From NCBI GenBank assembly GCA_934746785.1, contig CAKVFO010000001.1:41061-105060 (forward strand): 64,000 nucleotides of DNA, given 5' to 3'. This document shows positions 1 to 10,302 of this stretch, in pieces. The first letter of the stretch is position 1, and every line of letters begins with the position of its first letter. Origin of the DNA: an uncultured Clostridium sp. (GTDB lineage Bacteria; Bacillota; Clostridia; Clostridiales; Clostridiaceae). The position numbers and the translations under genes are program-made. The notes below the pieces were generated by a model that worked only from the letters and a program-made list of their open reading frames with translations, was not told where the DNA came from and did not search any database.

Positions 1-300
1 AGAATCCATGCTTCAGGATGTGTATTGCCGTTAACAACTAATAATTCTATCAATAAAAAGTTGGGAACAAGACATAGAGCAGCTATGGGATTATCAGAGA
101 ATTCAGATGCATTGATTATAGTAGTATCTGAGGAAACAGGTATAATATCTCTTGCTGTAAATGGAAAGCTTACAAGGAATTTTGATAAAGATAAGCTAAA
201 GTCTATATTAATAAAGATAATGGAAAATAGGGAAGCTAAGAGAGTTAAGACTCTAAGGGAAAGGGTGAAGACATGGATAAAGCAAAAAAACGAAGAATAA
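1..300 (+). CDS. cdaA: Diadenylate cyclase CdaA, C-terminal part (cut by window start)
   Basis: Synthesises cyclic di-AMP from two ATP at the membrane. Reading frame 1 is open from the first base and gives a DisA_N-type C-terminus: residues ASGCVLPLT, then the LGTRHRAAMGLSE nucleotide-binding segment (RHR motif) and VVSEETG, all diagnostic of the DAC domain. The N-terminal membrane helices lie before the window. The stop at 298-300 overlaps the start of the next gene by 28 bases, as expected for the conserved cdaA-cdaR pair, so the two are co-translated. The in-frame TTG at 25 is not the real start, because homology continues upstream of it. Sure of the family. Confidence 0.93.
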   Translation, partial: RIHASGCVLPLTTNNSINKKLGTRHRAAMGLSENSDALIIVVSEETGIISLAVNGKLTRNFDKDKLKSILIKIMENREAKRVKTLRERVKTWIKQKNEE

Positions 301-1508
301 TAGTTAAAGGCGTATGCCTTTTATTATCTTTTATTTTATGGTTGTATGTATCTAATGTTGAGAATCCTACAAGAACATCAGATTTAAAAGATGTATCAGT
401 TGAACTTTTAAATGATGAAATTCTTAATTCATCAAACCTATATCTTTCAAAGAATCAGAATCCTTCAGTTGATTTGAAATTGGAAGGTAAGGCTAAAGAT
501 ATATATAGTGTAAAAAAAGGTGATTTTATTTTAAAGGCGGACTTAAGTAATTACGCATTAAAAAGTGGTGAAAACAATATTCCAGTAGAAATTATAAGTG
601 CTCCTGATAATATTGTTATAAAAAATAGATCTGTATTAACAGTAAAGGTTGATTTAGAAGAGGGAACTGAGAAGAATTTTAAAGTTCATTCAGGTGTAAA
701 AACTACTTTTAAAGAAGGTGTAAGTAAAAAATCAATAAAGGTATCTCCAGATTCAGTAAAGGTATCAGGACCTGAAAGTTTAATTAAGAGTATTGAATCG
801 GTTGAACTTAAAGGAGAACTATTAGAAATATCAAAGGATATAACTAAGACTTTTAATATTGTTGCATTAGATTCTGATGGAAATGAAATAAGTGGAGTTA
901 AATTCAGTGAAAGTACAGGAAAGCTTATAGTAAGTGTTGGTGGTTCAAAGCAGGTAAAAGTTAATGTTGTTGAAAAGGGAAAACTACCAGCTAATTTAAC
1001 TTTAAAAGCAATATCTCTATCAGTTAATAATATAAGTATAATAGGAGATTTCGATAAAATTAAATCTATACAGCAGATAGATACTGAACCTATTGATTTA
1101 TCGAGTATAACTGAAAGTAAATCCGTAAATGTAAATTTGAAGCTTCCTGATGGAGTATATTTAAGTGATAATATTAGCAATATAACAGCAAATATAGAAG
1201 TTGAGAAAAAGGAAGAAGAAAATGCAGACAAGGTGATGACCAAAAAGATTGATGAAATAAATGTAGAGCTTTTAGATAAAGTGAATTCTACTTTAACCTA
1301 TAGTGTAAATAATATTAGTGTAGAAGTATCAGGAAATACAAATGAAGTTAGCGAACTTACTAAAGAAAATATAATAGCTACAGCTTCTCTTGCAGGAATA
1401 ACAGCTGCTGGAGAACAAGAGATACCTTTAAATGTTTCTTTAAAAGGTTCAAATTCATCAGTTACTATAGTTAATAAACCTGAAAAAGTTAAAGTTATAG
1501 CCAAATAA
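273..1508 (+). CDS. cdaR: YbbR-domain regulator of c-di-AMP synthesis (CdaR)
   Basis: Membrane-anchored extracytoplasmic partner and regulator of CdaA. The 411-aa protein has a short basic N-terminus, one membrane helix at about residues 11-28 (VCLLLSFILWLYVS) and then several repeated beta-rich YbbR domains, recognisable by recurring 'DLSSITES...VNVNLKLPDGV' type strands. The start ATG lies inside the end of cdaA, giving translational coupling. A strong terminator follows directly. In many Firmicutes cdaA-cdaR-glmM are contiguous; here glmM lies about 7.4 kb further on, with ptb-buk and other genes between. Confidence 0.9.
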   Translation: MDKAKKRRIIVKGVCLLLSFILWLYVSNVENPTRTSDLKDVSVELLNDEILNSSNLYLSKNQNPSVDLKLEGKAKDIYSVKKGDFILKADLSNYALKSGENNIPVEIISAPDNIVIKNRSVLTVKVDLEEGTEKNFKVHSGVKTTFKEGVSKKSIKVSPDSVKVSGPESLIKSIESVELKGELLEISKDITKTFNIVALDSDGNEISGVKFSESTGKLIVSVGGSKQVKVNVVEKGKLPANLTLKAISLSVNNISIIGDFDKIKSIQQIDTEPIDLSSITESKSVNVNLKLPDGVYLSDNISNITANIEVEKKEEENADKVMTKKIDEINVELLDKVNSTLTYSVNNISVEVSGNTNEVSELTKENIIATASLAGITAAGEQEIPLNVSLKGSNSSVTIVNKPEKVKVIAK

Positions 1509-1514
1509 TACATT

Positions 1515-1540
1515 AAAAAAATCCCTATGGGGATTTTTTT
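1515..1540 (+). terminator. Rho-independent terminator after cdaR
   Basis: AAAAAATCCC, loop TATG, then GGGATTTTTT: a perfect short hairpin running into a T tract, 7 bases after the cdaR stop. Confidence 0.85.
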
Positions 1541-1585
1541 ATGATAAAATGCATAGAGAATCTTAAAAAAAGAGAGTGTGATTAA

Positions 1586-3187
1586 ATGACTATAAGAATT
1601 AATAATATAAATTTAAGTATAGATGAACCTAAAGAATTAGTTAAAAAAAAGGCTGCTAAAGCTTTAAGAATAAATGAAGATGAAATAATTGATTATACAA
1701 TAATTAAAGAAAGCATAGATGCTAGAAAGAAAGACAATATAAAGTTTAATTATTGTATTGATGTAAATTGTAATGGAGAAAAGAGAATCTTATCAAAAGC
1801 AAAATGTAAGGATGCAAAATTAAAAGAAGAGGAGTTTATAGAAGATACTGTACATGGAACTAAGAAGATGAGTTCAAGACCAGTAGTAATTGGTTTTGGC
1901 CCTGCAGGAATCTTTGCAGCTTTAACTTTAGCTAAAGAAGGATATAAGCCAATAGTTTTCGAAAGAGGAGAAGATGCAGAAACCAGAACTAGAACTGTTG
2001 AAAGCTTCTGGAGAGGTGAATCAGATTTAAATCTAGAATCCAATGTTCAATTTGGTGAAGGAGGAGCTGGTGCTTTTTCTGATGGTAAATTAACTACTAG
2101 AATTAAGGATAAAAGATGTAGATTTGTATTAAAGGAACTTGTAAAGGCTGGAGCTCCTGAAGAAATAATGTATGAAGGAAAACCACATGTTGGAACAGAT
2201 ATATTAAAAGATGTTGTTATGAATATAAGAGAGCAGATTAAGGCACTTGGAGGAGAAGTTCACTTTAATTCAAAGTTAGAATCTATAAATGTTAAAGATG
2301 GAAGTCTTAGAAGTATAGTAGTAAATGGAGCAGAAATTCCTTGTGAAGCTTTAATACTAGCTATTGGACATAGTTCAAGAGATACATATGAAATGTTACA
2401 TAAACAAGGAATATTCATGGAAAGTAAGGCTTTCGCAATAGGTGTTAGAATTGAACATCCGCAAGAAATAATAAATGTAAGTCAGTACGGTAAATATGCA
2501 AATCATCCAAGGCTTAAAGCTGCTGATTATAGATTAGTATATCAATCAAAACTTACTAATAGAGGAGTATATTCTTTCTGCATGTGTCCAGGTGGAGTAG
2601 TGGTTGCAGCTGCGTCAGAAGAGAAAAGACTTGTTTCAAACGGTATGAGTTATCATGCTAGAGATCTTGAAAATGCAAATTCAGCTTTAGTTGTAACAGT
2701 AGGGCCAGAAGATTTTGAAGGAAGTTTGCCTTTAAAGGGAATGGAATTTCAAAGACATTATGAAAGCCTTGCTTATAATTTAGGTGGTGGAAATTATAAG
2801 GCCCCTGTTCAGCTTGTAGGGGATTTCTTAAAGGATAAGAAATCAACTAAAATAGGGAAAGTAAATCCGTCTTATACAGCAGGATATGAATTAAAGGACT
2901 TAAGAGAATGTCTTCCTAACTATGTTGTTGATACACTGAAGGATGGTATTGTGACTTTTGATTCAAGAATCAAGGGATATGCTATGAATGATGCTGTTCT
3001 TACAGGTATAGAAACAAGAACTTCAGCTCCAGTGAGAATAAGTAGAAATGACAATTTAGAAAGTATAAGCTCTAAGGGTTTATATCCAGCAGGAGAAGGT
3101 GCTGGCTTTGCAGGGGGAATAATTTCAGCAGCTGTTGATGGTATAAAAGTAGCTGAAAGAATAATTGCAGAATATAAAGAAATATAA
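1586..3187 (+). CDS. Uncharacterised FAD-dependent dehydrogenase (COG2509 family)
   Basis: A 533-aa flavoprotein of unknown substrate. Residues 1-90 form a small N-terminal domain typical of this family. A Rossmann FAD site follows at about residues 100-125 (VIGFGPAGIF, ending in the acidic IVFERG). A signature stretch with VQFGEGGAGAFSDGKLTTR lies near residue 155, and a C-terminal FAD-contact motif YPAGEGAGFAGGI near residue 500. RBS GAGAGTG precedes the ATG. It sits alone between two terminators. The family is common in Clostridia but no reaction is assigned; family assignment is firm, function is not. Confidence 0.88.
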   Translation: MTIRINNINLSIDEPKELVKKKAAKALRINEDEIIDYTIIKESIDARKKDNIKFNYCIDVNCNGEKRILSKAKCKDAKLKEEEFIEDTVHGTKKMSSRPVVIGFGPAGIFAALTLAKEGYKPIVFERGEDAETRTRTVESFWRGESDLNLESNVQFGEGGAGAFSDGKLTTRIKDKRCRFVLKELVKAGAPEEIMYEGKPHVGTDILKDVVMNIREQIKALGGEVHFNSKLESINVKDGSLRSIVVNGAEIPCEALILAIGHSSRDTYEMLHKQGIFMESKAFAIGVRIEHPQEIINVSQYGKYANHPRLKAADYRLVYQSKLTNRGVYSFCMCPGGVVVAAASEEKRLVSNGMSYHARDLENANSALVVTVGPEDFEGSLPLKGMEFQRHYESLAYNLGGGNYKAPVQLVGDFLKDKKSTKIGKVNPSYTAGYELKDLRECLPNYVVDTLKDGIVTFDSRIKGYAMNDAVLTGIETRTSAPVRISRNDNLESISSKGLYPAGEGAGFAGGIISAAVDGIKVAERIIAEYKEI

Positions 3188-3199
3188 TTTATAAAAAAC

Positions 3200-3236
3200 A
3201 ATGCTCTGAAAACTTTGCTTTTTAGAGCATTTTTTG
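3200..3236 (+). terminator. Rho-independent terminator after the FAD dehydrogenase
   Basis: AATGCTCT and AGAGCATT flank an A/T-rich loop, followed by TTTTT. It starts 13 bases after the stop codon. Confidence 0.75.
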
Positions 3237-3278
3237 TTAAAATAAATTTAGCATAACTGGAAATTTTTTTAACTAAAT

Positions 3279-3307
3279 TTGTTACAAAATTAACATAGTG
3301 CTTATAG
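3279..3307 (+). promoter_or_regulatory. Candidate Rex operator over the ptb-buk promoter
   Basis: TTGTTAC-AAAA-TTAACAT at 3279-3296 matches the Rex consensus TTGTTAANNNNTTAACAA in both half-sites, differing only at the innermost base of the first half and the outermost base of the second. The first half doubles as a possible -35 (TTGTTA, 3279-3284), 17 bases before a weak -10 TTATAG (3302-3307). Rex represses fermentative genes when NADH is low, which suits ptb-buk about 100 bases downstream. Operator placement is well supported; the exact promoter is a guess. Confidence 0.6.
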
Positions 3308-3405
3308 ACAAAAATCAGAATCACTATTTTTCGAGTTAGACAAACCCAGAAAAACTGTAAGTGACTCCATAAGTAAATAATAAATTTAATAAGAGGTGCA
3401 TATAA

Positions 3406-4311
3406 ATGAGTAAAAATTTTGATGATTTATTGTCAAAGGTTAAGGAATGTAAAAGAAAAAAATTAGCTGTTGCAGTAGCACAGGACAAGCCAGTTCTAGA
3501 AGCCGTAAACGAAGCTAAGAGAATGGGGATTGCAGATGCAATTTTAGTTGGTGATAAGGATAAAATAAAAGAAGTAGCAGATTCAATTGGTATGGATTTA
3601 AATCAATTCGAAGTTCATCATGAAGCAGATCCTAAGAAAGCAGCTTTAGATGCTGTTCAATTAGTATCAGCAGGTAAAGCTGATATGGTTATGAAAGGAT
3701 TACTTGATACAGCTACATTCTTAAGAAGTGTTTTAAATAAAGAAGTTGGTTTAAGAACAGGAAAATTAATGTCTCATGTAGCAGTATTTGAAATAAAGGG
3801 ATTTGATAGACTAATATTCTTAACAGATGTTGCATTTAACACATATCCAGAATTAAAGGATAAAGTTCAAATTGTAAACAACGCTGTAAAAGTAGCACAT
3901 GCTTGTGGAATAGATTGTCCAAAGGTAGCACCTTTATGTGCAGTAGAAGTAGTAAATCCAAATATGCAACCTACTCTTGATGCAGCATTATTATCAAAGA
4001 TGAGTGATAGAGGACAAATAAAGGGATGTATCGTTGATGGACCTCTTGCTTTAGATAATGCATTATCAGAAGAAGCAGCAAAACATAAGGGAGTTACAGG
4101 ACCAGTTGCTGGTAAGGCAGATATATTATTATTACCAGATATCGAAGCAGGTAACATAATGTATAAAACATTAACTTATACAGCAGACGTTAAGAATGGA
4201 TGTGTATTAGTTGGAACATCTGCACCAGTTATTTTAACTTCAAGAGCTGACAGCTTTGAAACAAAAGTTAACTCAATTGCATTAGCAGCTATAGTTGCAG
4301 AAGCTAAATAA
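3406..4311 (+). CDS. ptb: Phosphate butyryltransferase
   Basis: Converts butyryl-CoA plus phosphate to butyryl-phosphate in the butyrate pathway. The 301-aa length and sequence (LAVAVAQDKPVLEAVNEA at the N-terminus, VMKGLLDTATFLRSVLN, LLPDIEAGNIMYKTLTY) are typical of clostridial Ptb in the phosphotransacetylase superfamily. RBS AAGAGGTG stands 8 bases before the ATG. buk follows after 25 bases, so this is the classic two-gene butyrate operon. A Rex-type operator lies upstream. Confidence 0.96.
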   Translation: MSKNFDDLLSKVKECKRKKLAVAVAQDKPVLEAVNEAKRMGIADAILVGDKDKIKEVADSIGMDLNQFEVHHEADPKKAALDAVQLVSAGKADMVMKGLLDTATFLRSVLNKEVGLRTGKLMSHVAVFEIKGFDRLIFLTDVAFNTYPELKDKVQIVNNAVKVAHACGIDCPKVAPLCAVEVVNPNMQPTLDAALLSKMSDRGQIKGCIVDGPLALDNALSEEAAKHKGVTGPVAGKADILLLPDIEAGNIMYKTLTYTADVKNGCVLVGTSAPVILTSRADSFETKVNSIALAAIVAEAK

Positions 4312-4336
4312 TATTAAATACCAGGGGGAGTAAGTT

Positions 4337-5404
4337 ATGTCATATAACATTTTAATAATAAATCCAGGTTCAACATCAACAAAGATTGGTGTATATAAAG
4401 ATGAAAAAGAAGTTTTAGAAGAAACTATAAGACACACTAATGAAGAAATAAAGAGATATGCTACTATATTTGATCAATTTGGTTTCAGAAAAGAATTAAT
4501 CTTAAAAGTATTAGCAGAAAAGAATTTTGATATAAAAACATTAGACGCTGTAGTAGGTAGAGGTGGAATGCTTAAACCAGTAGAAGGTGGAACTTACGCA
4601 GTAAATGATGCTATGGTTGAAGATTTAAAAGTAGGAGTACAAGGTCCTCATGCATCTAACCTAGGAGGAATACTTGCAAGATCAATAGGTGATGAATTAG
4701 GAGTACCTTCATTCATAGTTGACCCAGTTGTAACTGATGAATTATCAGATGTAGCTAGATTCTCAGGAACACCTGATATCCCAAGAAGAAGTAAGTTCCA
4801 TGCTTTAAACCAAAAAGCTGTTGCTAAGAGATATGGTAAGGAATCAGGAAAAGGATATGAAAATCTTAACTTAATTGTTGTTCACATGGGCGGTGGAGTT
4901 TCAGTTGGAGCTCATAAGAATGGTAAAGTTGTAGATGTAAACAACGCTTTAGATGGAGATGGACCATTCTCACCAGAAAGAGCTGGTTCTGTTCCTGCTG
5001 GAGACTTAATAAAGATGTGTTTCAGTGGTAAATATACTGAAAATGAAGTATACAGCAAAGTTGTTGGAAAAGGTGGTTTCGTAGGTTATTTAAATACTAA
5101 CGATGTTAAGGGAACTATCGATAAAATGGGTGAAGGAGACAAAGAATGTACAGCAATCTACAATGCATTCCTTTATCAAATAGTTAAAGAAATCGGTGCT
5201 ATGGCAGGAATCTTAGAAGGTAAGGTAGATCAAATCGTTGTAACTGGAGGCATTGCATATTCAGATGTATTAATTCCAGACCTTATAGAAAAAGTTAAAT
5301 GGATAGCTCCTGTAACTGTATATCCAGGAGAAGATGAACTATTAGCATTAGCTCAAGGTGCTATAAGAGTTCTTAGCGGAGAAGAAGAAGCTAAAGTATA
5401 CTAG
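4337..5404 (+). CDS. buk: Butyrate kinase
   Basis: Makes ATP and butyrate from butyryl-phosphate, the energy-conserving step after Ptb. The 355-aa protein has the ASKHA phosphate-binding start ([16 protein letters not shown]), [16 protein letters not shown] for nucleotide binding, and the [17 protein letters not shown] segment seen in acetate and butyrate kinases. Strong RBS AGGGGGAG. It ends in a very stable hairpin shared with the converging chemoreceptor gene. Codon choice is typical of a highly expressed gene, more C-ending codons than its neighbours. Confidence 0.96.
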   Translation: MSYNILIINPGSTSTKIGVYKDEKEVLEETIRHTNEEIKRYATIFDQFGFRKELILKVLAEKNFDIKTLDAVVGRGGMLKPVEGGTYAVNDAMVEDLKVGVQGPHASNLGGILARSIGDELGVPSFIVDPVVTDELSDVARFSGTPDIPRRSKFHALNQKAVAKRYGKESGKGYENLNLIVVHMGGGVSVGAHKNGKVVDVNNALDGDGPFSPERAGSVPAGDLIKMCFSGKYTENEVYSKVVGKGGFVGYLNTNDVKGTIDKMGEGDKECTAIYNAFLYQIVKEIGAMAGILEGKVDQIVVTGGIAYSDVLIPDLIEKVKWIAPVTVYPGEDELLALAQGAIRVLSGEEEAKVY

Positions 5405-5435
5405 AATATTATTTTAGGTGAATAATGTTAAAAGA

Positions 5436-5480
5436 AATGTGGATATCTTATTGTGTTTAATAAGATATCCACATTATTTT
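5436..5480. terminator. Bidirectional terminator between buk and the chemoreceptor
   Basis: A perfect 17-bp stem (AATGTGGATATCTTATT, 5436-5452) pairs with its complement at 5459-5475 around loop GTGTTT. A T-rich tail follows on the plus side and a shorter one on the minus side, serving two converging genes. Confidence 0.85.
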
Positions 5481-7477
5481 TATATATTAAATTTAGATAT
5501 TGATTCTGATAAGTTTTTAGCAATCTCTTTATTATTGTTAGATATTTTTGATATAGAATTACCATTATCATTAATTGAAGAAATACTAGAAGATATAGTA
5601 GATGCCGAGTCTGCAACAGTTGACATTGATTTTGATAAGTTAGATATTGTGTTAGAAATATCAACTATAGATGATGCTGCAGAGTTAAACATATCGTTAT
5701 AATTTAATAATAATTCTTTTACAGACTTAGAATTTTCTTTATAGATAGCTGTATAGCTGCTTAAAGAGTCATATTCGCTAAGTATAATATCTTCAAAGAT
5801 AGATGCAAGTTCTTTAGAAGATGAAGTTAATTCATTAACAGCAGAGAAAACTTCTGTTATGTTATTTTGTATAGAAGAAACAGTTTCAGATGATTGTTCT
5901 GCTAATTTACGGACTTCATCTGCAACAACAGCAAAGCCTTTTCCGTTTTCACCAGCTCTAGCAGCTTCAATAGCAGCATTTAAAGCTAATAAGTTAGTTT
6001 GTTCAGCTATTTGCAATATTTCATTAGACATTAAAGAAATATTATCAATTACTTTAACTCTCTCTATAGAATTCTTTAATTTTTCATTGCATGAAGCATA
6101 AGTTTTCTTTAAGTATATTTTTGTATCTTCTGATTTATTTAGAAGTTCTGATGAACTATTCTCAATAGAATCTGCAAGACTTAATCCAGTTTGAATACTT
6201 TCTTTAGAAGTAATTATATTATCTTTTATATCTGTAGAAGTACTATCAAGTTCAATTAATGAAGTTGAAGATTCTTCAATAAGGGCAGATATATTTTCAA
6301 GAGAATCAGAAGCAGAACTTAATTCATCAAACATACTTGAAATCATAGTATCCATTTTATTAGTACTGTCAGATAAGTCTGAACTTCCAGTATAAACAGA
6401 TTTAATAGTTGAATTTAAAACTGTAACTGAATCATTTAAAGAAGTAATAACTTGAGAAAATTCATCATTTCCAGAAGTATCTTCCTTATGTGTAAGGTTA
6501 CATTCAGATAGTTCAAGTGAGAACTGTTTAATCTTATTAATTTCATTAGTAATCCATCTATTTATATAAAGACATATAATTACGCTAATTATTACAGAAA
6601 CTATAGAAATAATAATTAATGTTTTAATTGTTCTATTTGTAGCTGAATAAACTTCACTCTCAGCCATTGATATACATAAAGTCCAGCTAGTATTTGGAAT
6701 ACTTGCATATGAAGTGAAGTATTTTTTACCGTTTATAGAAAAAACTTCAACGTTAGTTTTTAGGTTATCATAAGAATTTACTAATGGTAAAAGAGAATTG
6801 TAATTCTTATTATCTTTATTAATTTGGTCACCATTATAAACTAGAGTCATATCTTTATGTGCAACAAAGTTACCATGCTTATTTATTATGTATGCAAAAC
6901 CTGTGTTACCTAATTGTATATTTTGAATAGTATTGTTAACATTATGTAAGTCAATTACTCCACAGAGATTTCCTAAAAATTTATCTCCATCCATAATAGG
7001 AACAGTTAAAGTAATTATTGAAAGCTCATTGTCAGGAATAACAAAAGGCTCCGTTATAGTTTTTTTATTCCCAGTTATATCTTTATAAAATTGTTCAGAA
7101 GATTGATCTTTTATTGTATTGTTTTCTGCATAATAAGATATTCCATTAGGATCCATGATGAACAGATGTTTAAATCCCCAATCACTAGCTGACTTTACAA
7201 GCGTAGGATATTGTAAGTTCCAATCCATAGATTGAATATTATCCATTTTAGATATAGTATATAATGCTGTAAACCTATTTTCTAATTCATTAGAAATTAA
7301 TTCTGATGAATCTACAACCTTGTTCAAAAGGTTTTCATTAGTTGTAGATAAGACGCCATCTTTTAAATATACAGCAGACATTGTTACAGAAATAATACTG
7401 CTTAGTATTATTAATGTTGAAAATATTAATAAAATTTTTTTCCCTATCGTTTTCGACTTGAAAACTTTAATTTTCAT
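5480..7477 (-). CDS. Methyl-accepting chemotaxis protein with dCache sensor
   Basis: Transmembrane chemoreceptor, 665 aa. It has a membrane helix at about residues 13-35, an extracellular double-Cache (dCache_1) region at about 40-280 (with [19 protein letters not shown] and [23 protein letters not shown]), and a second helix at about 285-307. A HAMP-like linker follows, then the long signalling coiled coil with the conserved tip [21 protein letters not shown]. It should signal to CheA/CheW through the cytoplasmic hairpin; dCache domains often bind amino acids or organic acids, but the ligand cannot be read here. RBS AGGGAGGG on the minus strand supports the start. Monocistronic. Confidence 0.93.
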   Translation of the reverse strand: MKIKVFKSKTIGKKILLIFSTLIILSSIISVTMSAVYLKDGVLSTTNENLLNKVVDSSELISNELENRFTALYTISKMDNIQSMDWNLQYPTLVKSASDWGFKHLFIMDPNGISYYAENNTIKDQSSEQFYKDITGNKKTITEPFVIPDNELSIITLTVPIMDGDKFLGNLCGVIDLHNVNNTIQNIQLGNTGFAYIINKHGNFVAHKDMTLVYNGDQINKDNKNYNSLLPLVNSYDNLKTNVEVFSINGKKYFTSYASIPNTSWTLCISMAESEVYSATNRTIKTLIIISIVSVIISVIICLYINRWITNEINKIKQFSLELSECNLTHKEDTSGNDEFSQVITSLNDSVTVLNSTIKSVYTGSSDLSDSTNKMDTMISSMFDELSSASDSLENISALIEESSTSLIELDSTSTDIKDNIITSKESIQTGLSLADSIENSSSELLNKSEDTKIYLKKTYASCNEKLKNSIERVKVIDNISLMSNEILQIAEQTNLLALNAAIEAARAGENGKGFAVVADEVRKLAEQSSETVSSIQNNITEVFSAVNELTSSSKELASIFEDIILSEYDSLSSYTAIYKENSKSVKELLLNYNDMFNSAASSIVDISNTISNLSKSMSTVADSASTISSSISSINDNGNSISKISNNNKEIAKNLSESISKFNI

Positions 7478-7639
7478 AGATTATCCCTCCCTTTATATGT
7501 TATTTTCGTAAAAATTAAATTAAAACTTAATAGTTCTTGAAAAATACTTTCAATTCATGAAATTGAATAGTTATGTATATTTATGAGATAAAAGGTAATA
7601 TTTTATGATAGAATTAAGCAGTAAGAAGGTGGGGAATTT

Positions 7640-8464
7640 ATGAGAACAAATATTAATTCGGAAAATAAACTTACAATGCTGTCTCAGATGTGTAATGATG
7701 CAAAGTTTCAAGTTTTAGAATATGATAAACTAGAAGGCGCTACAGATATGGAAACTGCTTTAGGACTTAATATTATGAATGATGCAGGAATAAAGTTAAG
7801 ACAAGTAAGAATAATATTACAGGATAGTGCCATTAAACTAGAACCAGGAGCTTTAAGTTATATGAAGGGTAATATAAGTATAAAAACTAAAACTGGTGGA
7901 GTGCTGGGGCTAGGTAAGAAGATTTTTAGCGGTAAGGTGACAGGTGAAGAGATGTTTAAGCCTACATATGAAGGAAGTGGAGAAATATTTTTGGAGCCAT
8001 CCTTCGGACATTTTGCATTAATAGAGCTTGAAGATGAGGAAATCATAGTAGATGATGGTATGTTTTATGCTTGTGAAGATAGTATAGAAGTAGGAGTGGC
8101 TATTCAAAAGACTATATCTGCATTTACACTAGGAAATGAGGATATTTTTCAGGTTAAGTTAAAGGGAAGTGGAATAGTTGTTTTAGAAATACCTGTTCCT
8201 GAATCAGAGGTATTTAAGTGTAAATTATCAAATGATACATTAAAGGTGGATGGTGATTTTGTAGCTTTGAGATCAGGGAGAATTGAATTTACTGTAGAAA
8301 AATCATCAGGGGGTATAGGATCATTAACGAATGGAGAAGGATTTTTAAATGTTTATTCAGGAATAGGAGAGGTATGGATTCTACCAACTAAAGGGGTATA
8401 TTCTGATTTAAAGACAATAGGAATAAATAAGGGAATTTACATTAAACAAAAAGATGATTTTTAA
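7640..8464 (+). CDS. AIM24 family (DUF124) protein
   Basis: 274-aa soluble protein of the AIM24/TIGR00266-like beta-sandwich family. Hallmarks are ALSYMKGNISIKTKTGG, GSGEIFLEPSFGHFALIEL, GMFYACEDSIEVGV and a C-terminal GEGFLNVYSGIGEVWILP, all glycine-punctuated strands. The cellular role is unknown in bacteria. RBS AAGGTGGGG precedes the ATG. It may be co-transcribed with the YerC-type regulator downstream (83-base gap). Confidence 0.85.
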   Translation: MRTNINSENKLTMLSQMCNDAKFQVLEYDKLEGATDMETALGLNIMNDAGIKLRQVRIILQDSAIKLEPGALSYMKGNISIKTKTGGVLGLGKKIFSGKVTGEEMFKPTYEGSGEIFLEPSFGHFALIELEDEEIIVDDGMFYACEDSIEVGVAIQKTISAFTLGNEDIFQVKLKGSGIVVLEIPVPESEVFKCKLSNDTLKVDGDFVALRSGRIEFTVEKSSGGIGSLTNGEGFLNVYSGIGEVWILPTKGVYSDLKTIGINKGIYIKQKDDF

Positions 8465-8547
8465 GTTTAGCATAATAAAGTTGTGAATTATTAAAGCTTT
8501 AAGTATAATAGGATGTGAAATTACAATTATTAATAGGGAGTGAGAGA

Positions 8548-8853
8548 ATGAATTCCTATGAATCAAAGTTAAAAAGTGAGGAAATGGATTTGTTATTTAA
8601 TGCTATATTAACTTTAAAGGATACAGAAGAATGTTATAAGTTCTTTGAAGATGTAGCAACTATAAATGAAATAAAGGCATTAGCTCAGAGGATACATGTG
8701 GCAAAATTATTAAGTGAAAAGAAGACTTATACAGAAATAGCTGAAGTTACAGGAGCAAGTACTGCAACTATAAGCAGAGTAAATAGATGTGTTAATTACG
8801 GTAGTAATGGATATAATATTGTTCTTGAAAGAATTAAAGAAGGTAAAAGTTGA
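8548..8853 (+). CDS. YerC/YecD-type TrpR-superfamily regulator
   Basis: 101-aa DNA-binding protein with an all-helical TrpR/YerC fold. The helix-turn-helix is visible at KKTYTEIAEVTGASTATISR, and AQRIHVAKLLSEKK precedes it as in the family. I place the start at ATG 8548 because GGGAGTGAGAG stands just upstream; the in-frame ATG at 8515 lacks a site and would add 11 unconserved residues. The target is unknown. It lies 74 bases before glmM. Confidence 0.85.
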   Translation: MNSYESKLKSEEMDLLFNAILTLKDTEECYKFFEDVATINEIKALAQRIHVAKLLSEKKTYTEIAEVTGASTATISRVNRCVNYGSNGYNIVLERIKEGKS

Positions 8854-8927
8854 TATAAAGTATAATAAAGTTTATACTATTCATAGTAAAAAAATAGATT
8901 ATTTAGAAATAATGGTGAGGTAAAAAA

Positions 8928-10286
8928 ATGAGTAGAATGTTTGGAACTGATGGAGTTAGAGGCATTGCTAATACAGAATTAACAGCTGAGTTAGCTTATA
9001 ATTTAGGAAGAGCAGGAGCTTTTGTTTTAACAGAAGGTACACACAAGCCTAAAATATTAGTTGGTAAAGATACTAGACTTTCTGGAGATATGCTAGAAGC
9101 AGCACTTGTTGCAGGTATATTATCAGTTGGAGCAGAAGCAGTTGTATTAGGAGTTGTGCCAACACCAGCAGTAGCACATTTAACAAGAGAATATGGAGCA
9201 GATGCAGGGGTTGTTATATCAGCATCTCATAATCCAGTTGAATATAACGGAATAAAGTTCTTCGATGCTAGAGGATATAAACTTTCTGATGAATTAGAAG
9301 ATCAAATTCAAAGCGTAATAGAAAGTGGTTTTGAAGGAGTGCCTAGCCCAATAGGAGAAAATTTAGGAAGAGAATATGTTAAGAAGAGCGCATTAGATGA
9401 CTACATAAAATTTGCTAAGAGTACAACAACTGTAGACTTAACAGGTCTAAAAGTTGCTTTAGATTGTGCTAATGGAGCATCTTATGAAGCTTCAGTTAAA
9501 GCATTTAAGGAATTAGGAGCTGAAGTACATGTAATTAACAATACTCCAGATGGAACTAATATAAATAAAAAGTGTGGATCAACTCATCCAGAAGAATTAA
9601 TGGAATATGTGGTTAAAAATGGATGTGATGTAGGTTTTGCTTATGATGGTGATGCTGACAGATGTTTAGCAGTAGATGAAAAAGGAAAGTTAATTACTGG
9701 AGATTTTATTTTAACTATCTGTGGAAAGTACTTAAAGGAAATGAATAAGTTACATGATGATACTATAGTTGTTACAGTAATGAGTAACTTAGGATTAGAT
9801 ATAGCTTGCCAAGAACAAGGAATGAAGACTTTAAAAACTAAAGTTGGAGACAGATATGTTCTTGAAGAAATGATTAAGGGTAAATATGTGCTTGGTGGAG
9901 AACAATCAGGACACATTATATTCTTAGACTACAATACAACTGGAGATGGTCTTGTAACTTCATTACAAATTGCATCAATAGTTAAGAAGGAAAATAAAAC
10001 TTTAAGTGAATTATGCAGCATAATGAAGGAACTACCACAAGTTTTAGCAAATGCTAAGGTTCCAAATGAAATGAAAAATATTTACTTAGAAGATGAAGAA
10101 ATAAAGGCTGAAATAGTTAGAATAGAAGAAAGCTTACATGGAAGAGGAAGAGTTTTAATAAGACCTTCTGGAACTGAACCACTAGTTAGAGTTATGCTTG
10201 AAGGTGAAAATCAAGAAGAAATAGATAAGATGGCTCATAACTTAGCAGATATGATAGTAGCTAAATGTAAGTATTGGAAGATATAG
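8928..10286 (+). CDS. glmM: Phosphoglucosamine mutase
   Basis: Interconverts glucosamine-6-phosphate and glucosamine-1-phosphate for peptidoglycan precursor synthesis. 452 aa, four-domain alpha-D-phosphohexomutase. Residues [12 protein letters not shown] start the protein, the active-site phosphoserine is Ser100 in [13 protein letters not shown], the metal-binding loop is AYDGDADRC, the sugar loop GGEQSGH, and the phosphate loop [12 protein letters not shown] near the C-terminus. RBS GGTGAGG. Its product partner glmS lies 18 kb downstream under ribozyme control. Confidence 0.97.
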   Translation: MSRMFGTDGVRGIANTELTAELAYNLGRAGAFVLTEGTHKPKILVGKDTRLSGDMLEAALVAGILSVGAEAVVLGVVPTPAVAHLTREYGADAGVVISASHNPVEYNGIKFFDARGYKLSDELEDQIQSVIESGFEGVPSPIGENLGREYVKKSALDDYIKFAKSTTTVDLTGLKVALDCANGASYEASVKAFKELGAEVHVINNTPDGTNINKKCGSTHPEELMEYVVKNGCDVGFAYDGDADRCLAVDEKGKLITGDFILTICGKYLKEMNKLHDDTIVVTVMSNLGLDIACQEQGMKTLKTKVGDRYVLEEMIKGKYVLGGEQSGHIIFLDYNTTGDGLVTSLQIASIVKKENKTLSELCSIMKELPQVLANAKVPNEMKNIYLEDEEIKAEIVRIEESLHGRGRVLIRPSGTEPLVRVMLEGENQEEIDKMAHNLADMIVAKCKYWKI

Positions 10287-10302
10287 ATGCAGGTCTTGCC
10301 AA

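Noticed and set aside
686..1243. 185-residue frame antisense to cdaR
   Set aside because: Low-complexity Ser/Leu/Phe product expected from reversed A-rich coding DNA; no start signal.
5418..5702. Open frame of 94 residues on the plus strand
   Set aside because: Antisense to the end of the chemoreceptor gene, no RBS, begins within the terminator; a shadow frame.
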